From assembly GCF_003605635.1 (NCBI RefSeq), contig NZ_QMDW01000005.1:62001-126000 (forward strand): 64,000 nt of DNA, in the 5' to 3' direction. Source of the stretch: Halonotius pteroides. Its GTDB lineage: Archaea > Halobacteriota > Halobacteria > Halobacteriales > Haloferacaceae. Below, one piece after another: positions 35,104-43,399 of this stretch. Position 1 is the stretch's first letter. Each line of letters begins with the position of its first letter. The position numbers and the translations under genes are program-made. The notes under the pieces were generated by a model. The model searched no databases, was not told the DNA's origin, and worked only from the letters and a program-made list of their open reading frames with translations.

Positions 35104-36846
35104 ATGACGTACTACCACAACGGAGACGACCAGCTCACGAACGGCGATGTCGAACAGGACGACCGGTTCGACGAACTCACCATGCGCGGCCTCTACGAGT
35201 CACCGCACCTCGAAAGCGACTGCCTCGGCATCCGCCTCGAGAACGCTGGCGAGCTCATGATGGCTGCCCGTCGTGAGCCCGAATACGACGAGTTCGGCCT
35301 CGAAATCGAAGGAAATGGAAACTACGAACTCGACGCATACTGGATCGGTGCGAGCCTTCGCACTACCGAAGGTCGCGACGTCGATCCTATCGACCTCGCC
35401 GACGAGGACCTCACTGGACTCCCACTCGAAGCCCAGGAACGCCTGCACGGACTCCGTGAGGAACGCAAACGCCAGCGCGAGAAGGCCTTGGCCGCCCACG
35501 TGGTCGGCATCGACCGCGAGACACGATGTCGTAAGGAGCTCGTCGAAGAGCGCGAGGAACGCCAGTCCAAGCGCAACGAGCGCGTCCTCGGGGAGGGAAT
35601 CATCCGCAACAACGCATTCGAAGATATCGACGACAACGAGGCTGAGGCTGTCCGCGAGGCCGCTGCTCGAATCGAAGACCACCTTATCACCGGCCCCGGT
35701 GACGAAGTACTCCAACACCTGCTCGCACGCAAAGTCCGGAGCGGTCAGGACGTCTTCACCGCTCAGTCCAACACGTTGGACCAGCTCTATCAGGAGGCGA
35801 GCGTCATCCAACCTATCTCGTCCGTGCCGATTATCCCCTCGAAGTACAACGTCGAGGCTGACATCCAGGGCGAAGTCACGACCCTCTGGCAACCCAAATC
35901 AGGGAGCCAACAGCAGGTCGGCCTCATCAAAGACGACGCCGGCGATACCATCAAATTCACCGTGTGGACACGCTCTCAACAGGGTGTCATCCTCCACGAA
36001 GGCGATCTCGTTCGGATTCGTGCCGGGAAAGTCGGGAAGTACCAGGGACAGGCCACTCTCGCCGCTGACTCCGAGACGCATATCGAAGTTCTCGAGCGTG
36101 GCGACGGACCCGCTCCCAGAGGCGACATCCCGAACGTAGACTGGGAGAAATACGCCAAGCGTCACCGCGAACAGGGCATCGAACAGCCCTTCCAAGTGCA
36201 CAGCGCGTGTACGATTCCCCCCTTGGGCGCTCCCGGCGTCGAAGAAGTCTCCCGTCCCGTGCATGCTCCCGTCGACAGACTCGACCAAGAGAAGGGCGAG
36301 AAGCTGGACGCCCTCGAATGGCTCAAAGCCACCGAGATATTCGACGAGGACGATAGCAAGATACCACTCCCAACTTGGTGGCGCGAACAAGCGAACGTGG
36401 TCTCCCTAATCGTCGACGTCGACGCCGAAGGGGACGAGATCGGCGCGGCCATCCGGGAGGTCGTCTCGACGGGCCGTCCCGAATCCACGCCTGTTCCCGT
36501 TACTCCCGTTCCCCAGGGTAAGCGTCGTCTCTGGGCGCTTATCCGTGACCTCGACCTTTTCGGAACCGCCCTTGATGACGACAAGGAGGGAGAGGTAGAG
36601 ACGGAGACAGTGGACGACACGAACGAGAGCGTACTCACTGGCGTTGCAACCCCCGACACCTCGGAGACTACCGTGGCGAGCGACGACAAGCCGGGTCTTG
36701 GACTTCCAACGACCACGTGCCGGTGTCCAGAGTGTGATCACGATCGAGCGCAATATCGCCTCGTTCAACTCCGGTCCATCGACGAACCACCGACGAGACT
36801 CCTCTCCTGTGTGAATTGCGGCCAGCGATGGCGCGAAGACAGCTAG
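35104..36846 (+). CDS. OB-fold protein fused to a TFIIS/TFS-type zinc ribbon
   Basis: A 580-residue protein with an unusual layout. Residues 1-110 are acidic, 110-200 a charged coiled coil, about 215-245 a helix shared with the gene at 32699-34495, and about 250-345 an RPA-type OB fold (QQQVGLIKDDAGDTIKFTVW; YQGQATLAADSETHIEVLER). After a linker, the C-terminus (539-580) is a classic TFIIS/TFS zinc ribbon: Cys541, Cys544, Cys569 and Cys572, with VQLRSIDEPPTR carrying the acidic pair Asp560-Glu561 that in TFIIS and TFS enters the RNA polymerase active site to promote transcript cleavage. The protein may therefore act on RNA polymerase while holding nucleic acid. It follows leader element L6; ATG 35104 is preferred over a GTG at 35029. 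Confidence 0.87.
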   Translation: MTYYHNGDDQLTNGDVEQDDRFDELTMRGLYESPHLESDCLGIRLENAGELMMAARREPEYDEFGLEIEGNGNYELDAYWIGASLRTTEGRDVDPIDLADEDLTGLPLEAQERLHGLREERKRQREKALAAHVVGIDRETRCRKELVEEREERQSKRNERVLGEGIIRNNAFEDIDDNEAEAVREAAARIEDHLITGPGDEVLQHLLARKVRSGQDVFTAQSNTLDQLYQEASVIQPISSVPIIPSKYNVEADIQGEVTTLWQPKSGSQQQVGLIKDDAGDTIKFTVWTRSQQGVILHEGDLVRIRAGKVGKYQGQATLAADSETHIEVLERGDGPAPRGDIPNVDWEKYAKRHREQGIEQPFQVHSACTIPPLGAPGVEEVSRPVHAPVDRLDQEKGEKLDALEWLKATEIFDEDDSKIPLPTWWREQANVVSLIVDVDAEGDEIGAAIREVVSTGRPESTPVPVTPVPQGKRRLWALIRDLDLFGTALDDDKEGEVETETVDDTNESVLTGVATPDTSETTVASDDKPGLGLPTTTCRCPECDHDRAQYRLVQLRSIDEPPTRLLSCVNCGQRWREDS

Positions 36847-36901
36847 TCGACAGAAGCAGCACTTCACTCCGTGCATCCAGTCTCACTATTCCAATAGAAC
36901 G

Positions 36902-37204
36902 ATGTCAACCAACAACTCCGACCACGGTCCGACGAACAGTCACAGTCAACCACCCACGAACGAGGAACTCACCGGCGACGACGATGTCGACTTCCATCTT
37001 GACATCGTCGACGGCGAAGATCCCAGCCGGCCCGTCACCGACGACAAGAACGAGTTCAACCCGTACCCGTCGGGACCCGGTCCCCTTCCAAGAACGATGC
37101 GGTTCGTCAGGCTCATCGACGGCACCTGGGCGTTCATCGAGCGCGGGAACGTCGGCGGCTGGATCAGTGCCGAGGAAACCATCAACCTCGATGAAGTCTG
37201 GTGA
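36902..37204 (+). CDS. Small hypothetical protein after the OB-TFS gene
   Basis: A 100-residue protein without a family I recognise. The N-terminal 60 residues are polar and acidic; the C-terminal 40 (PRTMRFVRLIDGTWAFIERG, then GGWISAEETINLDEVW) look like a small beta-rich domain. It lies 55 bp after the OB-TFS gene and ahead of an RPA gene, so it is probably co-transcribed with the former. No leader element precedes it. Confidence 0.7.
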   Translation: MSTNNSDHGPTNSHSQPPTNEELTGDDDVDFHLDIVDGEDPSRPVTDDKNEFNPYPSGPGPLPRTMRFVRLIDGTWAFIERGNVGGWISAEETINLDEVW

Positions 37205-37230
37205 ATCGCGATCGGCCACCAATACCTGTG

Positions 37231-37257
37231 TTTTGGTTCCCCCAAGGGGGTGAGGGG
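37231..37257 (+). promoter_or_regulatory. Leader element L7
   Basis: TTTTGGTTCCCCCAAGGGGG then TGAGGGG; the runs pair around AA. It lies 144 bp before the ATG of RPA copy 3. Confidence 0.65.
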
Positions 37258-37400
37258 AATCGGAGGAGGAGCAAACATCCTGGGTGCTGCTCCAGCAGCC
37301 GTCCTCTGGGCACTCCCACTCGAATCTCATCTTCTATCTAGTCTCGTTCACCCAGTCGAACCATTCCAGCCAGCGACAGCAATCGCGCCACTTCCAGAAA

Positions 37401-38351
37401 ATGTCAAGCAACACAAAATCCGCAGAACTAGCCGTAACTGTCTCCGACACAGACCTCTCGGAGGCTGCAACCGGCATCCTCGAACAGTTCCCAGACGACC
37501 TTGATGGCGACCTTCCTAGCGAAAAGGAAATCGCGAGCCGTCTCGAGAAGATGACCAACCAGTACAAGGTTCCTCTTGACGAGGCCCGCCGCGCCGCGGT
37601 CAGCCACTATCGCGACGTGTTCGGCCTCGAATACGATGACCTCGAGTTCCCTGGCCAGAGCGCCGGCGACGTCACCCTCGCCTCAATCAACCAGCACGAG
37701 CAGTGGGTGGACGTGACCGTAAAAATCGTCGAACTCTGGGACCCCACCCACGACAGCATCGACCAGGTCGGGCTCATCGGCGACGAGAGCGGTCGCCTCA
37801 AGTTCACCAAATGGACGAAGGCCGAACTCCCCGCCCTCGAAGAGGGTAGCGTCTACAAGCTCTCGAACGTCATCACCAGCGAGTACCAGGGGCGATACAG
37901 CATCAACCTCAACTCGCGCTCGACCATCGAACCCGTCGACGGCGACATCGACGTTAGAGCCGATATCGAAGATGTTCAACTCTCTGTCCCGATGGTTGCA
38001 ATCCAGTCCGGGTCGGGACTCATCAAGCGGTGTCCCGACGAGGACTGCACGCGCGTCCTCCAGAATGGTCGGTGTGCAGAACACGGCGACGTTGAAGGGG
38101 AATTCGACCTTCGCATCAAAGCGGTCTTCGACGACGGTGAGACCGTCCAGTACGCAATCTTCGACCGCGAAGCGACCGAGGCCATCGCGGGTATCACGCT
38201 CAATGAGGCGATCGAGCAGGCGATGGACGCTCTCGATACCAGCGTTGTCGAGGACGCCCTTATCGACGCGCTCGTGGGCCGATACTACCAGGTGGAAGGC
38301 TCTATCGTCGGTCGATATCTGCTCGTGAACGAGGCAGAACAACACGGGTAA
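37401..38351 (+). CDS. Replication protein A (RPA copy 3)
   Basis: A 316-residue single-stranded DNA-binding protein, close to RPA copies 1 and 2. It has the helical N-terminus (1-95), the OB fold with SIDQVGLIGDESGRLKFTKW and YQGRYSINLNSRS, the zinc finger CPDEDCTRVLQNGRCAEHG (about 212-230), and a C-terminal OB-like region ending VGRYLLVNEAEQHG. The zinc finger is nearly identical to that of the fused copy, so these two are the nearer pair. The ATG at 37401 is preferred; a 39-residue upstream extension is Ser/His-rich and unlikely. The RPA-associated partner follows after 70 bp. Confidence 0.92.
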   Translation: MSSNTKSAELAVTVSDTDLSEAATGILEQFPDDLDGDLPSEKEIASRLEKMTNQYKVPLDEARRAAVSHYRDVFGLEYDDLEFPGQSAGDVTLASINQHEQWVDVTVKIVELWDPTHDSIDQVGLIGDESGRLKFTKWTKAELPALEEGSVYKLSNVITSEYQGRYSINLNSRSTIEPVDGDIDVRADIEDVQLSVPMVAIQSGSGLIKRCPDEDCTRVLQNGRCAEHGDVEGEFDLRIKAVFDDGETVQYAIFDREATEAIAGITLNEAIEQAMDALDTSVVEDALIDALVGRYYQVEGSIVGRYLLVNEAEQHG

Positions 38352-38421
38352 TCTCGAATCCGCACCAGAACGCTACCCGGGTAGCACGATTTCTGACTCC
38401 ACAACCGTCACTCAGCACTTC

Positions 38422-39198
38422 ATGAGCGAATCCAACTCAAAATCATCCAGCAGTAGCACCGATACCGAGAACAACGACAGCGGTTGGCACGGCCGCCAGG
38501 TAGCGAAGCGTGCCTTCGCCGCCGAAATCAACGACGCTACCCACGTCTTCAAACAGTCTGATGAGGAACGAGCCCCGAACTTCGCGCTGCTTCCGTCGGG
38601 CGAGGTCGCCAACCGATACTTCCTCGTCGGCACGATAACCGAAGTCAACGACGTCGGGAACGAGGACGAATACTTGCAGGCTCGCGTGGTCGACCCTACG
38701 GGCACGATGTTCGTCTACGCCGGGCAGTACCAGCCCCAGGCCGCTGCGCTCCTCTCCAGCCTCGAACCCCCGGCGTACGTCGCTGTGACCGCGAAGCCAT
38801 CCGCGTTCGAGAGCGATGGCGAGACGTACGTCTCGCTCCGGCCCGAGACCACCACCCGCGTCGATAATGAAACCCGTGATCAGTGGGTTTCCGAGACCAT
38901 CGAATGTACCGAAGCCCGACTCGACGCCTTCCCCGATAGTGACAGCGAGTTCGCCGCGATGAGCCGCGAGCAGTACGGCGACAGTCTCGACCTCGATAAC
39001 TATCGGGAGGCCGTCAACGACGCTCGTGAGGACCTCGGAATGGACATGGACCACCGGTCGGACAGATCCAATAGTGAGACCACGACCGAGAACCAGAACG
39101 ACGACGTCAGCGTAGATGAAGACGGCGTCACCAAGGAAGCGACGGTTGAGGAGGCAGAAATCGCCGCTGCCGTCGCAAACGCCAGGTTTGAGGAGTAA
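38422..39198 (+). CDS. RPA-associated protein, partner of RPA copy 3
   Basis: A 258-residue protein of the same RPA-associated family as 936-1646 and the second half of 25794-27401. Shared blocks are GRQVAKRAFAAEINDATHVF, VDPTGTMFVYAGQYQPQA and ETRDQWVSETIECTEARLDA. It is an OB-like partner of RPA, with a disordered acidic C-terminus (about 205-258). With the upstream RPA gene it restores the usual two-gene cassette. The 220 bp after it hold nothing I can name. Confidence 0.9.
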   Translation: MSESNSKSSSSSTDTENNDSGWHGRQVAKRAFAAEINDATHVFKQSDEERAPNFALLPSGEVANRYFLVGTITEVNDVGNEDEYLQARVVDPTGTMFVYAGQYQPQAAALLSSLEPPAYVAVTAKPSAFESDGETYVSLRPETTTRVDNETRDQWVSETIECTEARLDAFPDSDSEFAAMSREQYGDSLDLDNYREAVNDAREDLGMDMDHRSDRSNSETTTENQNDDVSVDEDGVTKEATVEEAEIAAAVANARFEE

Positions 39199-39419
39199 GC
39201 CCAAGTAGGAACACCTCCGTTCACTCCCGGCCACACTTTCTAACGTGGTCGCACAACTCTCTCGGGAGGGCTTTCACCCCGCCCCACTCCGTCGTTCGTT
39301 CCTCCCCGCCGAAATCCACCTTCCCTGAGCTGTAAGTGCAGTTTGACTCTACGGACAACCTATTCGTACAATAACTGCGAGTGTCTGTTCGTCCTCTTCT
39401 CGCACCGAAAATCGAGGAA

Positions 39420-39842
39420 TTACTCGTAGTAACTCAACCGTTCGACGACCTCGGCGAAAGCGACGTTTTGCCGTACATCGGTAATCTCAATTTTGACTCG
39501 CTCACTCTCTTTCGTATCCGGGACGATCACGACGAAACCACGTTCGACCCGAGTGATGCCATCACCCTGTTCGCCGATGTCCTCAATCTCGACTTCTCGA
39601 GTCTCACTTTCCTCAACTGGTGGTTCCTGTGGCTCACGCTGGGACTGTGATCCCGTTTCAGCCTGTTCGCTCTGTTCTGGCTCGCTCTGTGTCGGGGAAG
39701 ACACGAGTGCGACGCGATATGTTTCTCCTTGCTGTAGATCACCCAGTTGTAGCTCGCGCTCTGGAACGTCGATCACGTACGACCCGTCCTGTTCCTCAAT
39801 CGAAGCTGAAAACAGACATTGGAGTTCTTCAGAAATCTTCAT
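39420..39842 (-). CDS. TRAM-domain protein
   Basis: A 140-residue protein of a family abundant in haloarchaea. Residues 1-45 (MKISEELQCLFSASIEEQDG then YVIDVPERELQLGDL) form a typical short N-terminal domain; after a polar linker, residues about 82-138 are a TRAM domain (VEIEDIGEQGDGITRVERGF, VIVPDTKESERVKIEITDV). TRAM domains bind RNA, and small TRAM proteins are thought to act as RNA chaperones or cold-shock-like factors in archaea. ATG 39842 fits the family start; a start 12 codons upstream is possible but poor. Confidence 0.9.
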   Translation of the reverse strand: MKISEELQCLFSASIEEQDGSYVIDVPERELQLGDLQQGETYRVALVSSPTQSEPEQSEQAETGSQSQREPQEPPVEESETREVEIEDIGEQGDGITRVERGFVVIVPDTKESERVKIEITDVRQNVAFAEVVERLSYYE

Positions 39843-39988
39843 TAGTCGGCCTCCTGGCAGCGTAATAGTGCAGAACACTTGACTCTGCTGTCGTGTCGTT
39901 GCTCAGAATTCACTCGGGACTCACGACATCGTCGCAGATGGGACACTCTGCCCAGATACCAGTCGTTCCGTTGTTTTACTCATATTCA

Positions 39989-41057
39989 GAGGGTGTCATA
40001 GAAGAGTTCTCACACCGTGATCACGGTACTTCCCGGATTGTCTCCGCGTTCGTAGTTGGTGATAGCGACGACGAGACGCAAACACAGCGCGAGGAATACC
40101 TGCGCTCGTGCGTGGACGCGGCCTCGGGCGAACGCACGCCCGAGGCCGCAGTCCTTTACTGATTCGTTGGTTCGTTCGACTCCTGTCCGGCGGTTGTACG
40201 TCTCGTCTAGCGTCGATTGCTTCAGCTGAACGTCCTCGCTGTGTTCGTCGATGCGGTCTTCGACCCTGTACTCGATGTCTTTTGGATCGTCGGTGTTTCG
40301 CGCGTTGTACGGGGCGACTGGCACGACCCCTGCGGCCAGCAGGTGGTCGTGCCAGTCGAGCGTGTCGTAGGCGCTGTCACCGACCATCCACATCGGTTTG
40401 GCGACGGCGAGCGCGTCACGCGTGACGCGCATCGCCGTCTCTTCTGGCGCTTGTTTGCTCTCGGTGAACTCGGCTGCAATCGGGATCTTTTGCCCGGTCG
40501 AAATGATCGTGCAGCCGTATCCGTGGTAGTACTCTTCGGCCGTTGGATCGTAGCACTTCGAGGCGTCTTGATCGGCAGGCATCGCCCTCACATCCGTTGA
40601 ATCGATGCAATACGTCAAGTCGAGCAGGCCGCGGCAGGCGGCCTGCTCGACGAGGTGGTCGAAAACATCGTCAACAACGTGTTCGAGGTCGGTGAGGAAC
40701 CGATCGACCGCGTCTCTCGACGGCGGTCGATCGAATCCACAGCCAAGCCAGACGAACGTGTTCTGTAGCTCTCGTTCGATCGGACGAATGCCGTAGGTGT
40801 CGTGGTAATAGCAATGGAGGAATCCACGCATCAGTTCTGGTGGCTCATGCTCTCGTGTTCGCCCCGTCTCCGCCGGGGCGAACACGTCGAACTCTGCGAG
40901 AAACTCGAAGGAGAGATGCTCAAACAACGCTAACGTCTCGGTCTCCGCGACATTGAAGAACGACTCTACCGAAGGATCATCTTGCAGGGTCGCTGAGCTC
41001 ATACCACCTCAGCATAGACCCTGCTCTTTGGTGTGGTAACCGTTCTATGACACCCTC
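39989..41057. mobile_element. IS5-family insertion sequence, 1,069 bp
   Basis: Ends are the inverted repeats GAGGGTGTCATAGAA (39989-40003) and TTCTATGACACCCTC (41043-41057), with further similarity inward. CATATTCA occurs directly at 39981-39988 and 41058-41065, an 8-bp target duplication as made by the ISH1-like group of IS5. It contains one full transposase gene, so it may be active. Confidence 0.9.
40010..41002 (-). CDS. IS5-family transposase
   Basis: A 330-residue DDE transposase filling the insertion sequence. The N-terminal third is the DNA-binding part; the catalytic residues are expected in CIDSTDVRAMPAD (first Asp), MVGDSAYD (second Asp) and YNRRTGVERTNESVKD (Glu). The length is normal and there is no frameshift. 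It cuts and rejoins the 15-bp inverted ends. Related elements are common in haloarchaeal plasmids. Confidence 0.92.
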   Translation of the reverse strand: MSSATLQDDPSVESFFNVAETETLALFEHLSFEFLAEFDVFAPAETGRTREHEPPELMRGFLHCYYHDTYGIRPIERELQNTFVWLGCGFDRPPSRDAVDRFLTDLEHVVDDVFDHLVEQAACRGLLDLTYCIDSTDVRAMPADQDASKCYDPTAEEYYHGYGCTIISTGQKIPIAAEFTESKQAPEETAMRVTRDALAVAKPMWMVGDSAYDTLDWHDHLLAAGVVPVAPYNARNTDDPKDIEYRVEDRIDEHSEDVQLKQSTLDETYNRRTGVERTNESVKDCGLGRAFARGRVHARAQVFLALCLRLVVAITNYERGDNPGSTVITV

Positions 41058-41239
41058 CATATTCAACCAAGACGTGTGCAGCAGAAATGTTCTCATCACA
41101 CTCCGGACATTGCCCGTGTTTCGGAGTATCGTAGGTTATCAGGAGAAGGAAGGGAGCGTGTGACAATTCCCCTCCAACTGGCTGTAGAGTTATGTTTCGG
41201 TGTAAGCTTTGTGTGGAATCGTACCTGAGACGAGCGTAG

Positions 41240-41590
41240 TCGCAAAAAATCATTCGCAACCCGATCTCCGGTGATGAGCAGTATTTATGCGAACTCTGCG
41301 CCGAGAACTCCCTCTCTGTCGAACAAGTCGCCGAAAAGCGGATGGGCTGTGCGCAGAACACGGCACTCTCCTGGTTGAGACGGCATAGAATCGAACCCCG
41401 GTCTCACGACTACTCTGAGGCCCCGTGACGCAATCCGAATCTCCTGTACGAACTACACTGGGAGAAATCTCTCTCCGGAGAGGCAATCGGTGAACACCGC
41501 GGCTGCGGTGCGACCATCGTCGCGCGGTGGATAGATCGGTTCGATATCGACGCGAGGCAAGCCGATAGTCAAAAAATTAGTGACGGCTAA
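41240..41590 (+). pseudogene. Remnant of a helix-turn-helix zinc-finger DNA-binding protein
   Basis: One reading frame runs from 41240 to a TAA at 41588-41590 with a single internal TGA (41426-41428) and no start codon. It encodes YLCELCAENSLSVEQVAEKR and, after the stop, LYELHWEKSLSGEAIGEHRG with ATIVARWIDRFDID, two helix-turn-helix-like units after a CxxC knuckle, as in haloarchaeal HTH proteins that often accompany HNH nucleases. It is probably the debris of such a gene. Confidence 0.5.
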
Positions 41591-41620
41591 GGGTACTGTG
41601 ACAGAACTATTGACCCCCCC

Positions 41621-41648
41621 GTTTGTGCTCCCCTGAAATGGTGGAGGG
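41621..41648 (+). promoter_or_regulatory. Leader element L8
   Basis: GTTTGTGCTCCCCTGAAATG then GTGGAGGG. It ends 12 bp before the ATG at 41660, a spacing compatible with ribosome binding. Confidence 0.6.
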
Positions 41649-41659
41649 TTCAACACGAA

Positions 41660-42148
41660 ATGGCTACACTCCAGCTCAGCACCGTCTCGAACGCACCGAC
41701 TATCGACCCCACTCAGGTCGATGAACTCCGCGAGTTTCTCGACGAATGGCTCATCGGCACGGGCTCATTCGACGACATCACGGTGAAGATTGCGGTTCCC
41801 GAACGCGATCCCGATACCGGTGAGGCAGACCCGCCGCACCTCACGCTCTACGGATATGCCTCGTTCTCCCCGACGCATCGGCCGACCGTTCGCGAGGCCG
41901 TTCTCGAGGGCCTCGACGACAATCTCGATGAAGACGAACGCGAGGTCGTCATCAACGACGAAACCGAGGAACTCCTCTGGGACTACGCCGGTGAGCACAC
42001 CGAGGACTTCCTTCGCGAACTCTCGCCGTTCCTCACCGAGCCCTTTGTCATCCAGACCGTCGGCTACGAGAAATGTCGATTCCCCCACGTCGGCTACCAG
42101 TACCGCGTCGATCCCGATGGAGAAATTGACCATATCCAGTTGGGATGA
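41660..42148 (+). CDS. Hypothetical acidic protein
   Basis: A 162-residue protein that I do not recognise. It is acidic throughout with regular alternation of strands and helices: DELREFLDEWLIGTGSFDDI, ITVKIAVPERDPDTGE, then a helical DNLDEDEREVVINDETEELL and a C-terminal strand VGYQYRVDPDGEIDHIQLG. No metal or catalytic motif was seen. It begins a run of three small plus-strand genes ahead of TFB and follows leader element L8. Confidence 0.78.
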   Translation: MATLQLSTVSNAPTIDPTQVDELREFLDEWLIGTGSFDDITVKIAVPERDPDTGEADPPHLTLYGYASFSPTHRPTVREAVLEGLDDNLDEDEREVVINDETEELLWDYAGEHTEDFLRELSPFLTEPFVIQTVGYEKCRFPHVGYQYRVDPDGEIDHIQLG

Positions 42149-42217
42149 GCAGTCGGCTCGAATCTTTCGCCACGACGCTCGCCGCAACTCGCCTCCATCT
42201 CCTATCCCCCATCCAGC

Positions 42218-42745
42218 ATGAGCTTCTACGCGCGAATCTCCGGCTACCTCCAGTACCGCACGCACGACCACCTTGACGCCGCCATCGAACGCCTCAGGCG
42301 AGGCGCTTGGCTCAACGACGACGAGCAGTGGCTCGTCCGAGGTCACCCCCGGGAGATCCGCACTGACGCTACCATCGACCACGATCGCAACCTCCTCGCA
42401 ATTCCCGCTGGTGTGTACCAGAATCTCGGTCGAATCACCACCGAACTCTTCGCTGGGGCGACCGACGGTGTCGTAGTCACGTCCTCGAACGACGCGTGTT
42501 TCGACGCTTGGATCGAGACCCCGCTTCCCGAAGCCGCCAACGTTCCGCCTGGTGAGGGTGGTGATGTCTCTTCTATCCGTTGTATCGACCTCGAACACTT
42601 CGCCCGTACGCAGGGCCTCGGCGTCAACCAATTCGGCGATCCTGGTCACTTCCAGTGGCAGTGGGATGTCCTCGATGCCTTCCACGACAAGCACGACCCA
42701 GACATCCTCGGGATTCTCGAATCCGCGCACGGGCCACCCGGATGA
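42218..42745 (+). CDS. Hypothetical protein
   Basis: A 175-residue protein without a recognised family. The N-terminus (FYARISGYLQYRTHDHLDAA) looks like a small alpha-beta domain; the middle (RTDATIDHDRNLLAIPAGVY, QNLGRITTELFAGATDGVVV) is strand-rich and ends in a Trp/Asp/His-rich tail (GHFQWQWDVLDAFHDKHDPD). It lies 69 bp after the previous gene and 15 bp before the next, so the three are probably one transcript. Confidence 0.78.
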   Translation: MSFYARISGYLQYRTHDHLDAAIERLRRGAWLNDDEQWLVRGHPREIRTDATIDHDRNLLAIPAGVYQNLGRITTELFAGATDGVVVTSSNDACFDAWIETPLPEAANVPPGEGGDVSSIRCIDLEHFARTQGLGVNQFGDPGHFQWQWDVLDAFHDKHDPDILGILESAHGPPG

Positions 42746-42760
42746 CCAAGAGCCGAAACT

Positions 42761-43279
42761 ATGCAATCTCCCGAACCCATGACCCAGAACACTGACCCAG
42801 ACGCAAATACAGACTCAAGTGCGAACAAAACGAATACTGACACAGGCACTGCTCCCGATACGTTCGCTGATTTTCGCGATCAATTCGACGACGAGTGCGT
42901 TCTCCAGACGCTCTCGAAAGCCCACGATATCGACCGCGAGAACCCGCCGACTGTGTACTTCCTTGACGAGGACACCGGCCGTGTCTATCGTGTTCTCGAA
43001 GCCACGCGAGGCTCACCCGACTCGGGGTGGTTCGTCCTCGCCCTCGCCGGCCCCCACGTTGACGATGGCTACGAACGCCAGTTGCGCGTCCACGACTCGG
43101 ACACCCACCGTATCCTGCTCGGCAACGAGATCGAGCACTACCCTCGCGATGAGCCGACCCCCGCCGACGACGTCATCACTACTAGTGAGGGGATGTTCAT
43201 CCTTCGGATAGACGAGCCACTAATCCCGATCGGTGAGCACCGCCAGACACGCTCCTCCGGGGATGACGTCGATGAGTGA
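42761..43279 (+). CDS. Hypothetical acidic protein
   Basis: A 172-residue protein (166 if it starts at the second Met, 42779). A polar disordered N-terminus of about 35 residues precedes a compact alpha-beta domain: ECVLQTLSKAHDIDRENPPT, VYFLDEDTGRVYRVLEATRG, WFVLALAGPHVDDGYERQLR. No motif decides its function. It lies 15 bp after the preceding gene. Confidence 0.75.
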   Translation: MQSPEPMTQNTDPDANTDSSANKTNTDTGTAPDTFADFRDQFDDECVLQTLSKAHDIDRENPPTVYFLDEDTGRVYRVLEATRGSPDSGWFVLALAGPHVDDGYERQLRVHDSDTHRILLGNEIEHYPRDEPTPADDVITTSEGMFILRIDEPLIPIGEHRQTRSSGDDVDE

Positions 43280-43352
43280 ACACGAACACAGCGAACTCGA
43301 AGGACCGTGAATCGTGCTCTTCGGTTGCTTACGACCAGATTCCTCGCCTTCA

Positions 43353-43381
43353 GTTTGTCTTCCCCCGGAGGAACTGGGGGG
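43353..43381 (+). promoter_or_regulatory. Leader element L9
   Basis: GTTTGTCTTCCCCCGGAGGA then ACTGGGGGG; five C face six G around GGAGGAACT. It ends 19 bp before the TFB start. Confidence 0.65.
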
Positions 43382-43399
43382 TCTACACCCCCGTTCCAT

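Larger units (their letters stand above)
39910..41160 (-). pseudogene. Small zinc-finger gene broken by a stop codon and an insertion sequence
   Basis: Right of the insertion sequence the minus strand encodes GQCPECDENISAAHVLVEY; left of it, in the same frame once the element and one target copy are removed, come a Glu codon, a TAA, then NNGTTGIWAECPICDDVV and SPE-stop. Joined, this is a two-CPxC small zinc-binding protein of a type common in haloarchaea, but with a nonsense codon in the middle loop. The gene was therefore already dead, or was ending at the TAA, when the element landed. No clear start codon is visible; the right limit is approximate. Confidence 0.6.

Noticed and set aside
41765-42766. 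333-codon minus-strand frame spanning 41660-42745
   Set aside because: Three adjacent plus-strand genes with short spacers and a leader element explain the region; the minus frame is a shadow.
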